Shown here: positions 28,443 through 36,334 of the stretch, in pieces
Position numbering within the stretch: the stretch's first letter is position 1
How the letters are laid out: the number at the start of each line of letters is the position of its first letter
Assembly: GCF_020103695.1 (NCBI RefSeq)
Contig: NZ_JAHXBF010000027.1
Span: 78,679 to 142,678 of the forward strand
Direction: 5' to 3'
DNA from: Hyalangium versicolor
Lineage (GTDB): Bacteria > Myxococcota > Myxococcia > Myxococcales > Myxococcaceae
DNA length: 64,000 nt
Program-made: the position numbers and the translations under genes
The notes under the pieces: model-generated
What the model was told of the DNA's origin: nothing
Seen by the model: only the letters and a program-made list of their open reading frames with translations
The model's database searches: none

Positions 28443-29291
28443 ATGATCGCTCGAATCCTCTCCGTGTTTCTCCTGTTGTCCGTGTCGTTTGTGGCTGCTC
28501 CTGCTCAGGCCGATTGGAATCGGAATGACGGCACCAAGAAGAGACCGAAGGCGGATTCCGGCTACGATGACGAGTACGACAAGGATTCGAAGAAAGAATC
28601 GAAGAAAGAATCGAAGAAGGAAGAGGCCGCGGAGGCCGCGGAGGACTCCAGTCGTGAGGACGAGGCTTCCGAGTCTGAGTCCGAGTCCTCGAGCTCCAAA
28701 GAGGGCCGCGGCTTCGCCTTCGGAGCCCGCCTCGGGTTCGAGTTGCCGTTTGGCAGCACGGCGGGGTCAGACAGCGGTGATCAAACCTCCAAGCTGGGTG
28801 ACTTCGTCAACAGCGGTATCCCGGCGCAGATCGACGTGGGGTACTTCCTCGACTCCCATCTTTATCTCGGTGGCTCCTTCCAGTACGCCCTGCTGCAGAT
28901 CGACCAGGGGTGCCCCAGCGGTTGCAGCGCCAGCCAGTTGCGCATCGGCGTCAACGCCAACTACTTCTTCAAGCCGGGAGGCAAGGTGAACCCCTGGCTG
29001 GGTCTGGGCATCGGCTACGAGTCGCTGACGATCAGCGAGGAGGAGACCCTCTTCGGCGAGACCTTCAGCGCCAGCATCACGATTCGCGGGATCGAGTTCG
29101 CCAATCTGAACGGAGGGGTGGATTTCCAACTGAGCAAGGACGTGTCGGTGGGCCCCTTCGCGACCTTCACGGTGGGGCAGTACATTGGAGGTAGCACCAC
29201 CATCTTGGGCGAGTCGGAATCCAACAGCATCGAGAACAAGGTGTTTCACTTCTGGCTCATCGGTGGGGCGCGGGTCCTCGTCCGGTTCTGA
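28443..29291 (+). CDS. Outer-membrane beta-barrel-like protein with acidic linker
   Basis: A 282-aa exported protein: signal peptide (about 1-23, ending AAPAQA), then a strongly charged low-complexity stretch (about 30-85) with repeated KKES and alternating Glu/Ser, then a C-terminal domain of amphipathic beta strands (FAFGARLGFELPFG, IDVGYFLDSHLYLGGSFQYA, GVNANYFFKPGGKVNPWLG) ending in VRF, a terminal aromatic residue as in outer-membrane barrels. Fits a porin-like or OmpW/OmpA-like small barrel. The CPSGC in an outer loop may form a disulfide. It follows the graspetide cluster after 67 bp, but no functional link is evident. Confidence 0.78.
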   Translation: MIARILSVFLLLSVSFVAAPAQADWNRNDGTKKRPKADSGYDDEYDKDSKKESKKESKKEEAAEAAEDSSREDEASESESESSSSKEGRGFAFGARLGFELPFGSTAGSDSGDQTSKLGDFVNSGIPAQIDVGYFLDSHLYLGGSFQYALLQIDQGCPSGCSASQLRIGVNANYFFKPGGKVNPWLGLGIGYESLTISEEETLFGETFSASITIRGIEFANLNGGVDFQLSKDVSVGPFATFTVGQYIGGSTTILGESESNSIENKVFHFWLIGGARVLVRF

Positions 29292-29361
29292 TCGATTACC
29301 ACTTGGGAATCCGCTCCAGTAGGCTCGCATCCCCTTCGAGCCCGTGAGCCAGGATTCATCC

Positions 29362-31647
29362 ATGTGGAAGTCGTTCCTCGTCGCCTCGCTCTGGTTGGCG
29401 GTTGTCCCCGTGGCAGCCGCCCAACCGTTCGACCTCTCTCCCTCCGTCATCGATGACGAGGTCGCCCTCGGTCAGGCCATGCCTGGGCTCGCGACCCAGG
29501 TGCTCTCCAGCTACAAGGAGAGCGATCGCCAGAAGTATCTCGACCAGTTGTTCCGGGTGCAGTGGGTCGCGGGTCGCCACGCGGACGCGAGCAAGACGCT
29601 GGCTACCCTGAAAGCGCTGCGGGCGGGCAGTGCCTCCCCACAGACCCGAGCGCTCAATGTCCAGTATGAGGTCCTCGCCAAGGCCCGGCTCCTGGCCACG
29701 CAGGGCGAGGAGCCCGTGCCCTTCGACGAGGCCCTGGCTCAGGCGTTCCGAGAGACCTTTGCCCGCCTGGACGACCGGACCTCTGCGCTGGTGATTCGCG
29801 CCCTCGGCGTCGATCCGGCCGCCTTCCGGCCCGCCTTGCGCGAGGCGCTGGAGAAGCAGAAGGGCAAGAGCTCCATCTCGCTCGCCGACGCGCTGGCGTT
29901 GATCCGCGCCTATCAGGTCGAAGCGGCCTTCCGCGAGCTCGCCCCGCGGGTGGCACCCCTCATCGCCGAGGATGATGCCCGCCGCTATGTCATCGAGAAG
30001 GACATCCCCGTTCGCACCCCCGAGGGCGCGACGTCTTGCGTCCTGGTGGTGCGCCCGCGCTCGGCTTCGGGCCGGCTGCCCGCGCTGCTCAACTTCACCA
30101 TCTATGCGGACCCCAGCACGCTCTTCGCCGAAGCCCGGCGGACCGCCTCCAACGGCTATGCCGGCGTCGAGGGCCTCACGCGCGGCAAGGGATGCAGCCC
30201 CGACCAGCCCGTGCCCTATGAGCATGATGGCGTGGATGCGGCCGCCGTCATCGATTGGATCAGCACGCAGCCCTGGAGCGATGGCCGCGTGGGCATGTTC
30301 GGAGGCAGCTACGAGGGTTTCACCCAGTGGGCCGCCGCCAAGCACCTGCCCAAGGCGCTCAAGGCGTTGATGCCCTCGGTGACGGCGGCTCCCGGAATCG
30401 ACGTGCCGATGGAAGGCAACGTGTTCCAGAGCTTCGTCTACTACTGGCCCTTCTACACCACGAACAACAAGGCCCTGGACAATGCGCCCTCCGACGACCG
30501 CGCCCGCTGGTCCCGGATGAACCGAGAGTGGTACGTCAGCGGCCGCTCCTACCGCTCATTGGATCAGATCGACGGGACGCCCAATCCCTTCTTCGATCGG
30601 TGGCTCGAGCATCCGGCCTATGACGCCTTCTGGCAGTCCATGATCCCCTACGGAGACGAGTTCTCCCGGATCCGCATCCCTGTGCTGACCACCACCGGCT
30701 TCTACGACGATGCCCAGATCGGCGCGCTCTACTACTTCATCCAGCACCACGCGCGCGCCCCGGGCGCCGAGCACTACCTGCTCATCGGTCCCTATGACCA
30801 CATCCGAGGCCAGCGGGGGACGATCACCCGCTTGGGAGACCCGCTCAAGGTCCTCCGGGGATACGAGACAGACCCGGTGGCGCACGTCGATCTCGGAGAG
30901 ATCCGCTACCAGTGGTTCGACTTCGTCTTCAAGGGCCGGCCGAAGCCCGCACTCCTCAAGAACAAGGTGAACTACGAGGTGATGGGCGCCAATACGTGGA
31001 AGCACGTTCCGTCACTCGCGGCCATGAGCAACCAGACCGTGCGGTACTACCTCTCCGCGGCGCGCTCCGGAGACACTTACCGCCTCAGCTCTCGCAAGCC
31101 CGAGGACGATGCCTTCATCCCCCAGACGGTCGACCTCGCGGATCGCACCGATGTCGATCGCATCTCTCCCGGCGGGAGCATTGTCGACAAGGAGATCGAC
31201 ACCTGGGACAGCCTCGCGTTCGTCAGCGATCCGCTCTCGAAGCCCGCCGAGCTGAGCGGCCTGTTCTCCGCGCGGCTCGACTTCGTCGCCAATCGCAAGG
31301 ACCTGGACTTCTCTATCTCCCTCTATGAGCTGACACCCAAGGGAGAGTACGTCTCGCTCTCGTACTACATGGCTCGCGCCAGCCACGTGAAGGATCGCAC
31401 CCGGCGTCAGCTGCTGGAGCCCGGTCAGCGCGTGCAGTTGGACTTCCAGAGCGGACGGTTGACCAGCCGCAAGTTCCAGAAGGGCAGCCGGCTCGTCGCC
31501 GTGCTCGGCGTCATCAAGCACCGCGGTGCCCAGATCAACTACGGCTCTGGCAAGGACGTCAGCGATGAGACCCTCGCGGACGGCAAGGAGCCCCTGAAGC
31601 TCCAGTGGTACGGGGACAGCTTCATCGATGTCCCGTTCTGGAAGTAG
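29362..31647 (+). CDS. CocE/NonD family hydrolase (X-Pro dipeptidyl-peptidase S15-like)
   Basis: A 761-aa exported serine hydrolase. The ATG at 29362 (AGGA 7 nt upstream) gives a signal peptide ending VPVAAAQ. After a helical N-terminal region of about 200 residues comes the alpha/beta-hydrolase domain with GMFGGSYEGF (nucleophile S316), an Asp in TTGFYDDAQ and the catalytic His in IGPYDHIRG, followed by a C-terminal jelly-roll (about 560-761). Members cleave acyl esters or N-terminal dipeptides before proline. The extra N-terminal region is longer than in typical CocE enzymes. Substrate unknown. Confidence 0.9.
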   Translation: MWKSFLVASLWLAVVPVAAAQPFDLSPSVIDDEVALGQAMPGLATQVLSSYKESDRQKYLDQLFRVQWVAGRHADASKTLATLKALRAGSASPQTRALNVQYEVLAKARLLATQGEEPVPFDEALAQAFRETFARLDDRTSALVIRALGVDPAAFRPALREALEKQKGKSSISLADALALIRAYQVEAAFRELAPRVAPLIAEDDARRYVIEKDIPVRTPEGATSCVLVVRPRSASGRLPALLNFTIYADPSTLFAEARRTASNGYAGVEGLTRGKGCSPDQPVPYEHDGVDAAAVIDWISTQPWSDGRVGMFGGSYEGFTQWAAAKHLPKALKALMPSVTAAPGIDVPMEGNVFQSFVYYWPFYTTNNKALDNAPSDDRARWSRMNREWYVSGRSYRSLDQIDGTPNPFFDRWLEHPAYDAFWQSMIPYGDEFSRIRIPVLTTTGFYDDAQIGALYYFIQHHARAPGAEHYLLIGPYDHIRGQRGTITRLGDPLKVLRGYETDPVAHVDLGEIRYQWFDFVFKGRPKPALLKNKVNYEVMGANTWKHVPSLAAMSNQTVRYYLSAARSGDTYRLSSRKPEDDAFIPQTVDLADRTDVDRISPGGSIVDKEIDTWDSLAFVSDPLSKPAELSGLFSARLDFVANRKDLDFSISLYELTPKGEYVSLSYYMARASHVKDRTRRQLLEPGQRVQLDFQSGRLTSRKFQKGSRLVAVLGVIKHRGAQINYGSGKDVSDETLADGKEPLKLQWYGDSFIDVPFWK

Positions 31648-31659
31648 CCGGGCCCTGGC

Positions 31660-32922
31660 TCAGACGAAGAACAGCTCGAAGACCTGGAGCCGCAGCAGCT
31701 GGTAGGCGGACTCCAGCACCCGCTGGATCTCCCCCTGGCCGAACAGCTTCCGCGCCGACTCCTTGCGATCGCTCGAGGCGCGCAGCAGCAGCGTGCACAC
31801 CTGGCGGTTCGTCAGCCGCGGGTTCACGCGGCGCAGCTGCGCCACCAGCGTGCCGAGCTGCTGCACCGTCAGCCCCGCGATCATCACCTGCTGCTCCGTG
31901 CCCTCCTCGGGGTGGATCCCCACCGCCAGCACCAGCGGGTGCACCAGCAGCGAGCGGGAGACGTTCGGGTTGTACGGAATGCCCAGCCGCTCCATCTCGG
32001 CCAGCAGCGGGCCCGTGTCGTGGCCCGGCACCACCGGCTGCACCTTCGCCGCCTCGTAGGCCTTCAGCACGTTCTCGTAGCGCTGCATGGCCTCGCGGCC
32101 CGCGGGGCTCGCGTGGAAGGCGACGAAGGCGTTGTGCACCTCGCCCATCAGCGTGTACAGCAGCGAGGCATCGTCCACGTCCGGCGAGTGGCCCAGCGCC
32201 ACCGCCATGCGAGCGCGGCGCTCGGGGACCTTGCTCGGCTCCTGCCACACCTCGAAGGTGAGGGAGGTCTCGCTCATCACCAGCGACAGGTTGACCACGC
32301 CCAGGCGGGCCGCCGGCGTCTTCAGGAAGCCGCTCAGCCGGTTCTCCACATCCGCCATGCCGTGCACGAGCCGGTCGACCAGCGCGCCGCGCAGACGCGT
32401 GCGGCCATCAACGGCCTCCTGAGAGGAGCGGCCCGAGGCCTCGCGCTCGGCCACCTGGCGCTGCCGCTGGAGCTCCGGAGCGGACGCCGGCGTCAACTGC
32501 GGAGCCGCGCGAACCGGGGCCTGCTGCGGCTGCGCCTGCTGCGCCATGCCGGGCCGGGCAGCGCCCTCGCCCTGGAGCACGGTGAGCCGGCTGCGCATGC
32601 GCGGCTCGCTGGTATCCGGGGCGCGCTCGAAGCCACCGTCGCTCGCGCCGAGGGCACCGCCCTCGTTCCTCTCGAGGCCGTCCGAACCCTCGGCCCCTTC
32701 CTGGCGCTTGGCGCCCTGGGCCCCTCCGGCCTTGCCGCCACCGGAGGCCTTCGCCGTGGCTCCACCCGAGGACGTCTTGCTGGCGCCGGGCTTGTTCTCC
32801 TCCCGCTTGGCCTGCTCCTGCCGGGGCGCCTGAGCCGGGACGTTGCTTCCCGGGACGCCAGGGCGCTGGATGCCCGGCTGTGCCATCGGAATCGCCGCCT
32901 GTCCCATTCGAACGCTGCTCAT
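31660..32922 (-). CDS. Low-complexity N-terminus protein of the sigma-54 cluster, unknown function
   Basis: A 420-aa protein. The first 165 residues are Ala/Gly/Gln/Pro-rich and lack a Sec signal (MSSVRMGQAAIPMAQPGIQ). From about 175 it becomes a globular domain with helices and hydrophobic strands (RLGVVNLSLVMSETSLTFEV, LVLAVGIHPEEGTEQQVMIA, MIAGLTVQQLGTLVAQLRRV) ending LRLQVFELFFV. No family recognised. A near-consensus sigma-54 promoter at 32962 and three 21-bp repeats precede it, giving it its own transcript. Gene context (neighbours of the same N-terminal type and a chaperone) suggests an exported or effector-like protein; this is inference. Confidence 0.75.
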   Translation of the reverse strand: MSSVRMGQAAIPMAQPGIQRPGVPGSNVPAQAPRQEQAKREENKPGASKTSSGGATAKASGGGKAGGAQGAKRQEGAEGSDGLERNEGGALGASDGGFERAPDTSEPRMRSRLTVLQGEGAARPGMAQQAQPQQAPVRAAPQLTPASAPELQRQRQVAEREASGRSSQEAVDGRTRLRGALVDRLVHGMADVENRLSGFLKTPAARLGVVNLSLVMSETSLTFEVWQEPSKVPERRARMAVALGHSPDVDDASLLYTLMGEVHNAFVAFHASPAGREAMQRYENVLKAYEAAKVQPVVPGHDTGPLLAEMERLGIPYNPNVSRSLLVHPLVLAVGIHPEEGTEQQVMIAGLTVQQLGTLVAQLRRVNPRLTNRQVCTLLLRASSDRKESARKLFGQGEIQRVLESAYQLLRLQVFELFFV

Positions 32923-32961
32923 GGTGGATGCCTTTTCGGTAGGAGGTACGCGCTTCTATTG

Positions 32962-32977
32962 AGCAAGAGGCGTACCA
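32962..32977 (-). promoter_or_regulatory. Sigma-54-type promoter TGGTACGCCTCTTGCT
   Basis: Read on the minus strand, the site matches the RpoN consensus TGGYACG-N4-TTGCW at every fixed position. The predicted start near 32951 leaves about 29 nt to the ATG of the 31660-32922 gene. It is the best match of this class in the window. Confidence 0.75.
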
Positions 32978-33022
32978 GGGGCTTACCTGGGAGCAGCGGA
33001 CGGGAAATCAAGGGGTTGGGAG

Positions 33023-33085
33023 GAGCCCCCTGGTGACGGGAAGCAGGGCCCTGGTGACTGGGGACAGGGCCCTGGTGACTGGGAA
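33023..33085. repeat. Three tandem 21-bp repeats, candidate activator binding sites
   Basis: Units at 33023, 33044 and 33065; the last two are nearly identical (CAGGGCCCTGGTGACTGGG core) and the first is diverged. Each holds CTGGTGAC, so GGTGAC half-sites recur every 21 bp, two helical turns. They lie about 70-135 bp upstream of the start predicted from the promoter at 32962, the usual enhancer position for sigma-54 activators, and directly after the stop of the 33086 gene. Confidence 0.7.
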
Positions 33086-34189
33086 CTACTCCAGGTCCTT
33101 CAGGTGGACGGTCAGGTTGCTGCTGCTGGTGCCCAGGGTGCTCGCGTCATCCCAGGGGATCACGTAGCCCTGGTCCGCGCCCACCTTCTGGCGGTAGTAG
33201 TCCACCACTCCCTGGTCCACCACGTTGGAGGTGGTGGTCTTCTTGATGCCGTACACGTTGCCGGCGTCATCCTTGGCCTTGATGGAGTCCGGAGCCGAGG
33301 CCAGCAGGTTGTCCATGGTGCCGGAGACCTTGCCGCCGCTGTCCGGCGCGATGGTCATCGCGGCGTTGGCGCCCTCGATGTAGCTCACGTCGTAGAAGGT
33401 CTGGTTTCCGCCGCCATTGAACTTCACCTCGCCCAGGGTGGCGTTCTTGCCGTCGCCGTTGGCGCTGCGGAAGTTGCCGCACCAGCCCTCGGGGAAGTCC
33501 ACGGTGGTCGTCTCACCCGGCTTCAGGGTGAGGGGAGGGATCTCCTTCTCCCCGGCGTTCGGGGTGAAGTTGATGGTCATGTCCGACTTGCCATCGTTGG
33601 TGAAGGTCATCGTCCGCTCGCCCTTGGGAGCGCCGTTCGAGCCGGAGACGGCCTTGGCCTCGCTCGGGGCCTCGGGAGCAGAGGTCGGGGCCGCCGCCGC
33701 GGGGGCCTGAGCCGCCTGGGCCGCCTGAGCCGCCGCCGGAGCAGCGCCCGCCTCGGCCGCCAGCGCCGGATCGCCGCCCTCAGCACCGGCCAGGTCCGGC
33801 ACGCCGCCCAGGTCGCCACCGAGGTCCGGTACGCCGCCCAGGTCCGCACCCGCATCGCCGCCCAGGTCCGGCACGCCGCACTGCGCCGCCCCGCCCGCGC
33901 CCGAGAGCCCCTGAGCGCCCCCGCTCAGCTCGCTGCCCAGCATCTTCACGGACTGGGCGAGCAGCTCGGCCACCTGCGTCAGCATCTTCACCGTGGCCTC
34001 GAGCTGGCCGCCCTTCAGACCACCCGGGGCGTCAAAGCCATCGCTCGACAGCATCTTCTTCAGGGCCATGCCCTGGTCCGGCTGCCGGGCCTCGGCGCGC
34101 TGCAGGCGGGGCGTGGCGGCCTCGCTCGGAGCGGACACGCCCGTGGTAGCGAAGGTGGGCCGGGAAGAGACAGGAGAGATGGAGGACAT
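33086..34189 (-). CDS. Secreted-like protein with beta-rich C-terminal domain
   Basis: A 367-aa protein. The first 40 residues (MSSISPVSSRPTFATTGVSA) have the same style as neighbouring genes and no Sec signal. A helical segment follows (QLEATVKMLTQVAELLAQSV), then an Ala/Pro/Gly-rich linker with repeated VPDLGGD units, then from about 195 a beta-rich domain (MTFTNDGKSDMTINFTPN, PPLTLKPGETTTVDFPEGW, GNFRSANGDG) that resembles thaumatin-like or ligand-binding beta sandwiches. AGGAG lies 8 nt before the ATG. It has its own sigma-54-type promoter at 34315. The soluble secreted-looking C-terminal domain suggests action outside the cell. Confidence 0.78.
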   Translation of the reverse strand: MSSISPVSSRPTFATTGVSAPSEAATPRLQRAEARQPDQGMALKKMLSSDGFDAPGGLKGGQLEATVKMLTQVAELLAQSVKMLGSELSGGAQGLSGAGGAAQCGVPDLGGDAGADLGGVPDLGGDLGGVPDLAGAEGGDPALAAEAGAAPAAAQAAQAAQAPAAAAPTSAPEAPSEAKAVSGSNGAPKGERTMTFTNDGKSDMTINFTPNAGEKEIPPLTLKPGETTTVDFPEGWCGNFRSANGDGKNATLGEVKFNGGGNQTFYDVSYIEGANAAMTIAPDSGGKVSGTMDNLLASAPDSIKAKDDAGNVYGIKKTTTSNVVDQGVVDYYRQKVGADQGYVIPWDDASTLGTSSSNLTVHLKDLE

Positions 34190-34314
34190 GGCGTTGCTCC
34201 TGGAGGACGGAAGGGGGTGGATGACGGGAAGAGGGACGGGGGCTCTTCGACGGGGGGGAGGTACGGGGCTTCTTGACGGGGAGCCACCCTCGGTGGCTTG
34301 CGGTTCAGGGATAG

Positions 34315-34330
34315 AGCATGAGGTGTGCCA
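34315..34330 (-). promoter_or_regulatory. Sigma-54-type promoter TGGCACACCTCATGCT
   Basis: GG-N10-GC spacing on the minus strand. It differs from the promoter at 36157 by one base (CTC for TTC in the spacer). The predicted start near 34304 leaves a leader of about 115 nt before the ATG of the 33086-34189 gene. Confidence 0.6.
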
Positions 34331-34395
34331 AGGTGCCCAGAGGGCCTTCCCGAGGGAGAACCGGGGGGTTGGAGGCCCGGAGGGGGCCTCGATCT

Positions 34396-34432
34396 GGTGA
34401 CTCCCGTGCTCGGAGGGGTGACAGCTGTCACC
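34396..34432. promoter_or_regulatory. GGTGAC half-sites 21 bp apart, the second in a perfect palindrome
   Basis: GGTGACT (34396-34402) and GGTGACA (34417-34423) are exactly 21 bp apart; the second is part of the 16-bp palindrome GGTGACAGCTGTCACC (34417-34432). They lie about 92-128 bp upstream of the start predicted for the promoter at 34315. The palindrome could also act as a transcription end for the 34445 gene. Confidence 0.5.
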
Positions 34433-34444
34433 ACCCGGCCGGGA

Positions 34445-35461
34445 TCAGGGCTCCTCGAAGCGAAGCTGGGCCCGGCTCATGACGTACTCGACGGCCATCA
34501 GGTGCCAGGCCACCTGATCGATGTAGGCCAGGTGCTCGGGCTCGGTGCGCAGGGACTCGGCCACCTGCTCCAGCGTCAGCCCGGCGGCGGCGGCGCGCTC
34601 TCGGAGCAGCCGCTCCACCCGCTCCTGGGTGAGGGTGAGCCCCTCCTGCCGGCAGATGGCGCCCAGGGCCAGGGCCAGCCGGAGCCGCTGCTCTACCTGG
34701 GTCCGGGTCGTCTCGTCCCGCAGCCAGGAGTCCAGGGACTCGCGCTGCTCCTGCTCGGAGAACTCCAACTCGCGGACGGCATGGCCCTCGCTGGCATTCC
34801 AGCAGCGGCGGATCTCCTCGTCGATGAGTTCGGCGGGGATGCGCACCCGGGTGCGTGAGGCCAGCTCCTCGAGGATGCGCTGTTGGCCCTCGAGCAGCAG
34901 GAAGTCCGCGGCCTCGGCCACCATCTGCTCGACGATGGTGCGCGTGGCCTCCGCCACCGTCTGGCCCCGGCCGAAGGCGTGGAGGAACTCGGGGCTCTCC
35001 AGCGAGGGGTACGTCACCTCGCGTGCGGCCTGGATGTGGATCAGGAAGCGCGCCGGGCGGCGGCGCAGCGCCGGCAGTGGGTAGTCCGGCGGCAGGGGGA
35101 TGTCCACCACCAGCCCCTCGTTGGGCTTGTGGCCGATGAGCGCTGCGTACAGGCCGGGCAGCGTCGGCTCGTTGTCGTGGGTGAGCCACACGCCCTTGCG
35201 GACGCTGAAGGGGATGAGCCGGCCGTTGGAGTAGGCCGCCAGGTCCAGCAGCACCTCGTCCCCGTGGACGATGGCCTCCGTGGGGGTGCGGTAGCGCTCG
35301 GTTGCGTGGGCGCGGGCCAGCTCGAGGAAGCGCTGCCGGACATCGTCCGCCGTGAAGCCTCGGGGGGAGGGGAGGGTGACGGAGAGCCCCTCCAGGGAGG
35401 GCGCCCGCACCTCGGGCAGACGGCTCTTTTCACTCAGCTCGGTCACGTTGAGGGGATCCAT
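34445..35461 (-). CDS. Trigger-factor-like chaperone / peptidyl-prolyl isomerase
   Basis: A 338-aa protein built like the C-terminal two thirds of trigger factor. An FKBP-like region (DEVLLDLAAYSNGRLIPFSV, PTLPGLYAALIGHKPNEGLV, then DIPLPPDYPLPAL) is followed by a helical SurA-like arm (TRVRIPAELIDEEIRRCW and onward). The ribosome-binding N-terminal domain (GFRxGKxP) is missing, as is a signal peptide. A housekeeping trigger factor is normally encoded beside clpP, so this is a specialised copy. It lies 34 bp downstream of the 35496 gene and probably shares its sigma-54 promoter, which suggests it handles the low-complexity proteins encoded around it. Confidence 0.72.
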   Translation of the reverse strand: MDPLNVTELSEKSRLPEVRAPSLEGLSVTLPSPRGFTADDVRQRFLELARAHATERYRTPTEAIVHGDEVLLDLAAYSNGRLIPFSVRKGVWLTHDNEPTLPGLYAALIGHKPNEGLVVDIPLPPDYPLPALRRRPARFLIHIQAAREVTYPSLESPEFLHAFGRGQTVAEATRTIVEQMVAEAADFLLLEGQQRILEELASRTRVRIPAELIDEEIRRCWNASEGHAVRELEFSEQEQRESLDSWLRDETTRTQVEQRLRLALALGAICRQEGLTLTQERVERLLRERAAAAGLTLEQVAESLRTEPEHLAYIDQVAWHLMAVEYVMSRAQLRFEEP

Positions 35462-35495
35462 GGTGTTGTTCTCGCGAGCGGGTGGGGAGATCGGG

Positions 35496-36095
35496 CTAGA
35501 AGACGCTCTGGAGGGGCTCGCCCACGGCTCCGGGGGCGGCGGTGCCCGTCGGGACGACCGTGCCGATCCGGGGAGCGATGGGGAGAGAGGCCCAGGGACC
35601 CTGGGGCTTCGCGATGGGCGCCAGGGACTCCACGCCGCGCAACTGGGGGCCGTTGCGCATGGCGTCAGCCACGGCCTGGGTGATGGCCTTGCTCAGCTCG
35701 GCCGGAGTGCCGAGGGAGGCGATGCCGGACTGAGTCACCTTGCCCAGCCCCTGGCCGGCGGCGGTGGAGACGCGACCTGCATCCACGGGTCCCCTCGCGG
35801 TGTTCCGGAGTCCCTCCAGCAGGGCCTGATCAGGAGCCGCGATGCCGGGAGCGCCGCCGCTCAGCCCGGCGAGCGCCTTGAGCCGGTTCAGCATGCTGCC
35901 GCTCGAGGCCTGCGCATCGAGGCCCGGTGTCAACGAGCCCACCTTCGAGAAGGAGTCCGTTGCGTGGGCGAGGCCAGGAGTGGACGGGGAAGTGGCCAGG
36001 GTGCGCTGGAGTTCGGGCTGGGCGCCGGTGCCTCCGGCAGGCTCCGTGTTCACGCGAGCGAAACGAGTGGCGCTGGGGTTGGAAATCACGGTCAT
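35496..36095 (-). CDS. Small low-complexity protein of the sigma-54 cluster
   Basis: A 199-aa protein beginning MTVISNPSATRFARVNTEP, with Ser/Thr/Pro/Gly-rich stretches and short helices (LNRLKALAGLSGG, AELSKAITQAVADAMRN), no signal peptide and no recognised domain. The ORF extends upstream to 36221, but AGGAG 7 nt before the ATG at 36095, and the promoter lying inside the upstream part, decide the start. First gene of a probable two-gene operon with the trigger-factor-like gene. Confidence 0.7.
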   Translation of the reverse strand: MTVISNPSATRFARVNTEPAGGTGAQPELQRTLATSPSTPGLAHATDSFSKVGSLTPGLDAQASSGSMLNRLKALAGLSGGAPGIAAPDQALLEGLRNTARGPVDAGRVSTAAGQGLGKVTQSGIASLGTPAELSKAITQAVADAMRNGPQLRGVESLAPIAKPQGPWASLPIAPRIGTVVPTGTAAPGAVGEPLQSVF

Positions 36096-36156
36096 GACGG
36101 ACTCCTGGCGCTTTCCCGTGCAGTGCGGACACGGGTGGGGGAAGGCAATACCCAGG

Positions 36157-36172
36157 AGCATGAAGTGTGCCA
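36157..36172 (-). promoter_or_regulatory. Sigma-54-type promoter TGGCACACTTCATGCT
   Basis: TGGCAC and ATGCT with GG-N10-GC spacing on the minus strand. The predicted start near 36146 leaves about 51 nt to the ATG at 36095. It lies inside a 78-bp segment (36117-36194) repeated ungapped at 51529-51606, and is flanked by the inverted arms GGGGAAGGC and GCCTTCCCC. Confidence 0.6.
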
Positions 36173-36194
36173 GCGCCTTCCCCTCTGGGACTGG

Positions 36195-36223
36195 AGTCAC
36201 CGAGGTGATGGCAGCAGTCATCC
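36195..36223. promoter_or_regulatory. AGTCACC / AGTCATC half-sites 21 bp apart
   Basis: AGTCACC at 36195 and AGTCATC at 36216 are spaced by 21 bp, the same phase as the GGTGAC sites upstream of the other sigma-54-type promoters, here in the reverse orientation. They lie closer to the promoter (about -50 to -76) than in the other cases. Confidence 0.35.
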
Positions 36224-36334
36224 CCCCCGAGGCCTGCGGACTCCAGGGTTCGGAAGTGGCACAGGGCGCGTGCGGCTCGAGTTGAGACCGTGCCCACAGT
36301 GTGACATCCCGCGCCTGCTTGAAAGGACGTGGCC

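Noticed and set aside
36117..36194. The 78-bp repeat as a structured RNA or riboswitch
   Set aside because: The arms GGGGAAGGC and GCCTTCCCC and the conservation first suggested an RNA, but the conserved centre is a sigma-54-type promoter and the upstream arm would not be transcribed.
36269..36290. TGGCACAGGGCGCGTGC before the first toxin gene as sigma-54 promoter
   Set aside because: The distance between GG and the GC of the TTGC-like part is 12, not 10.
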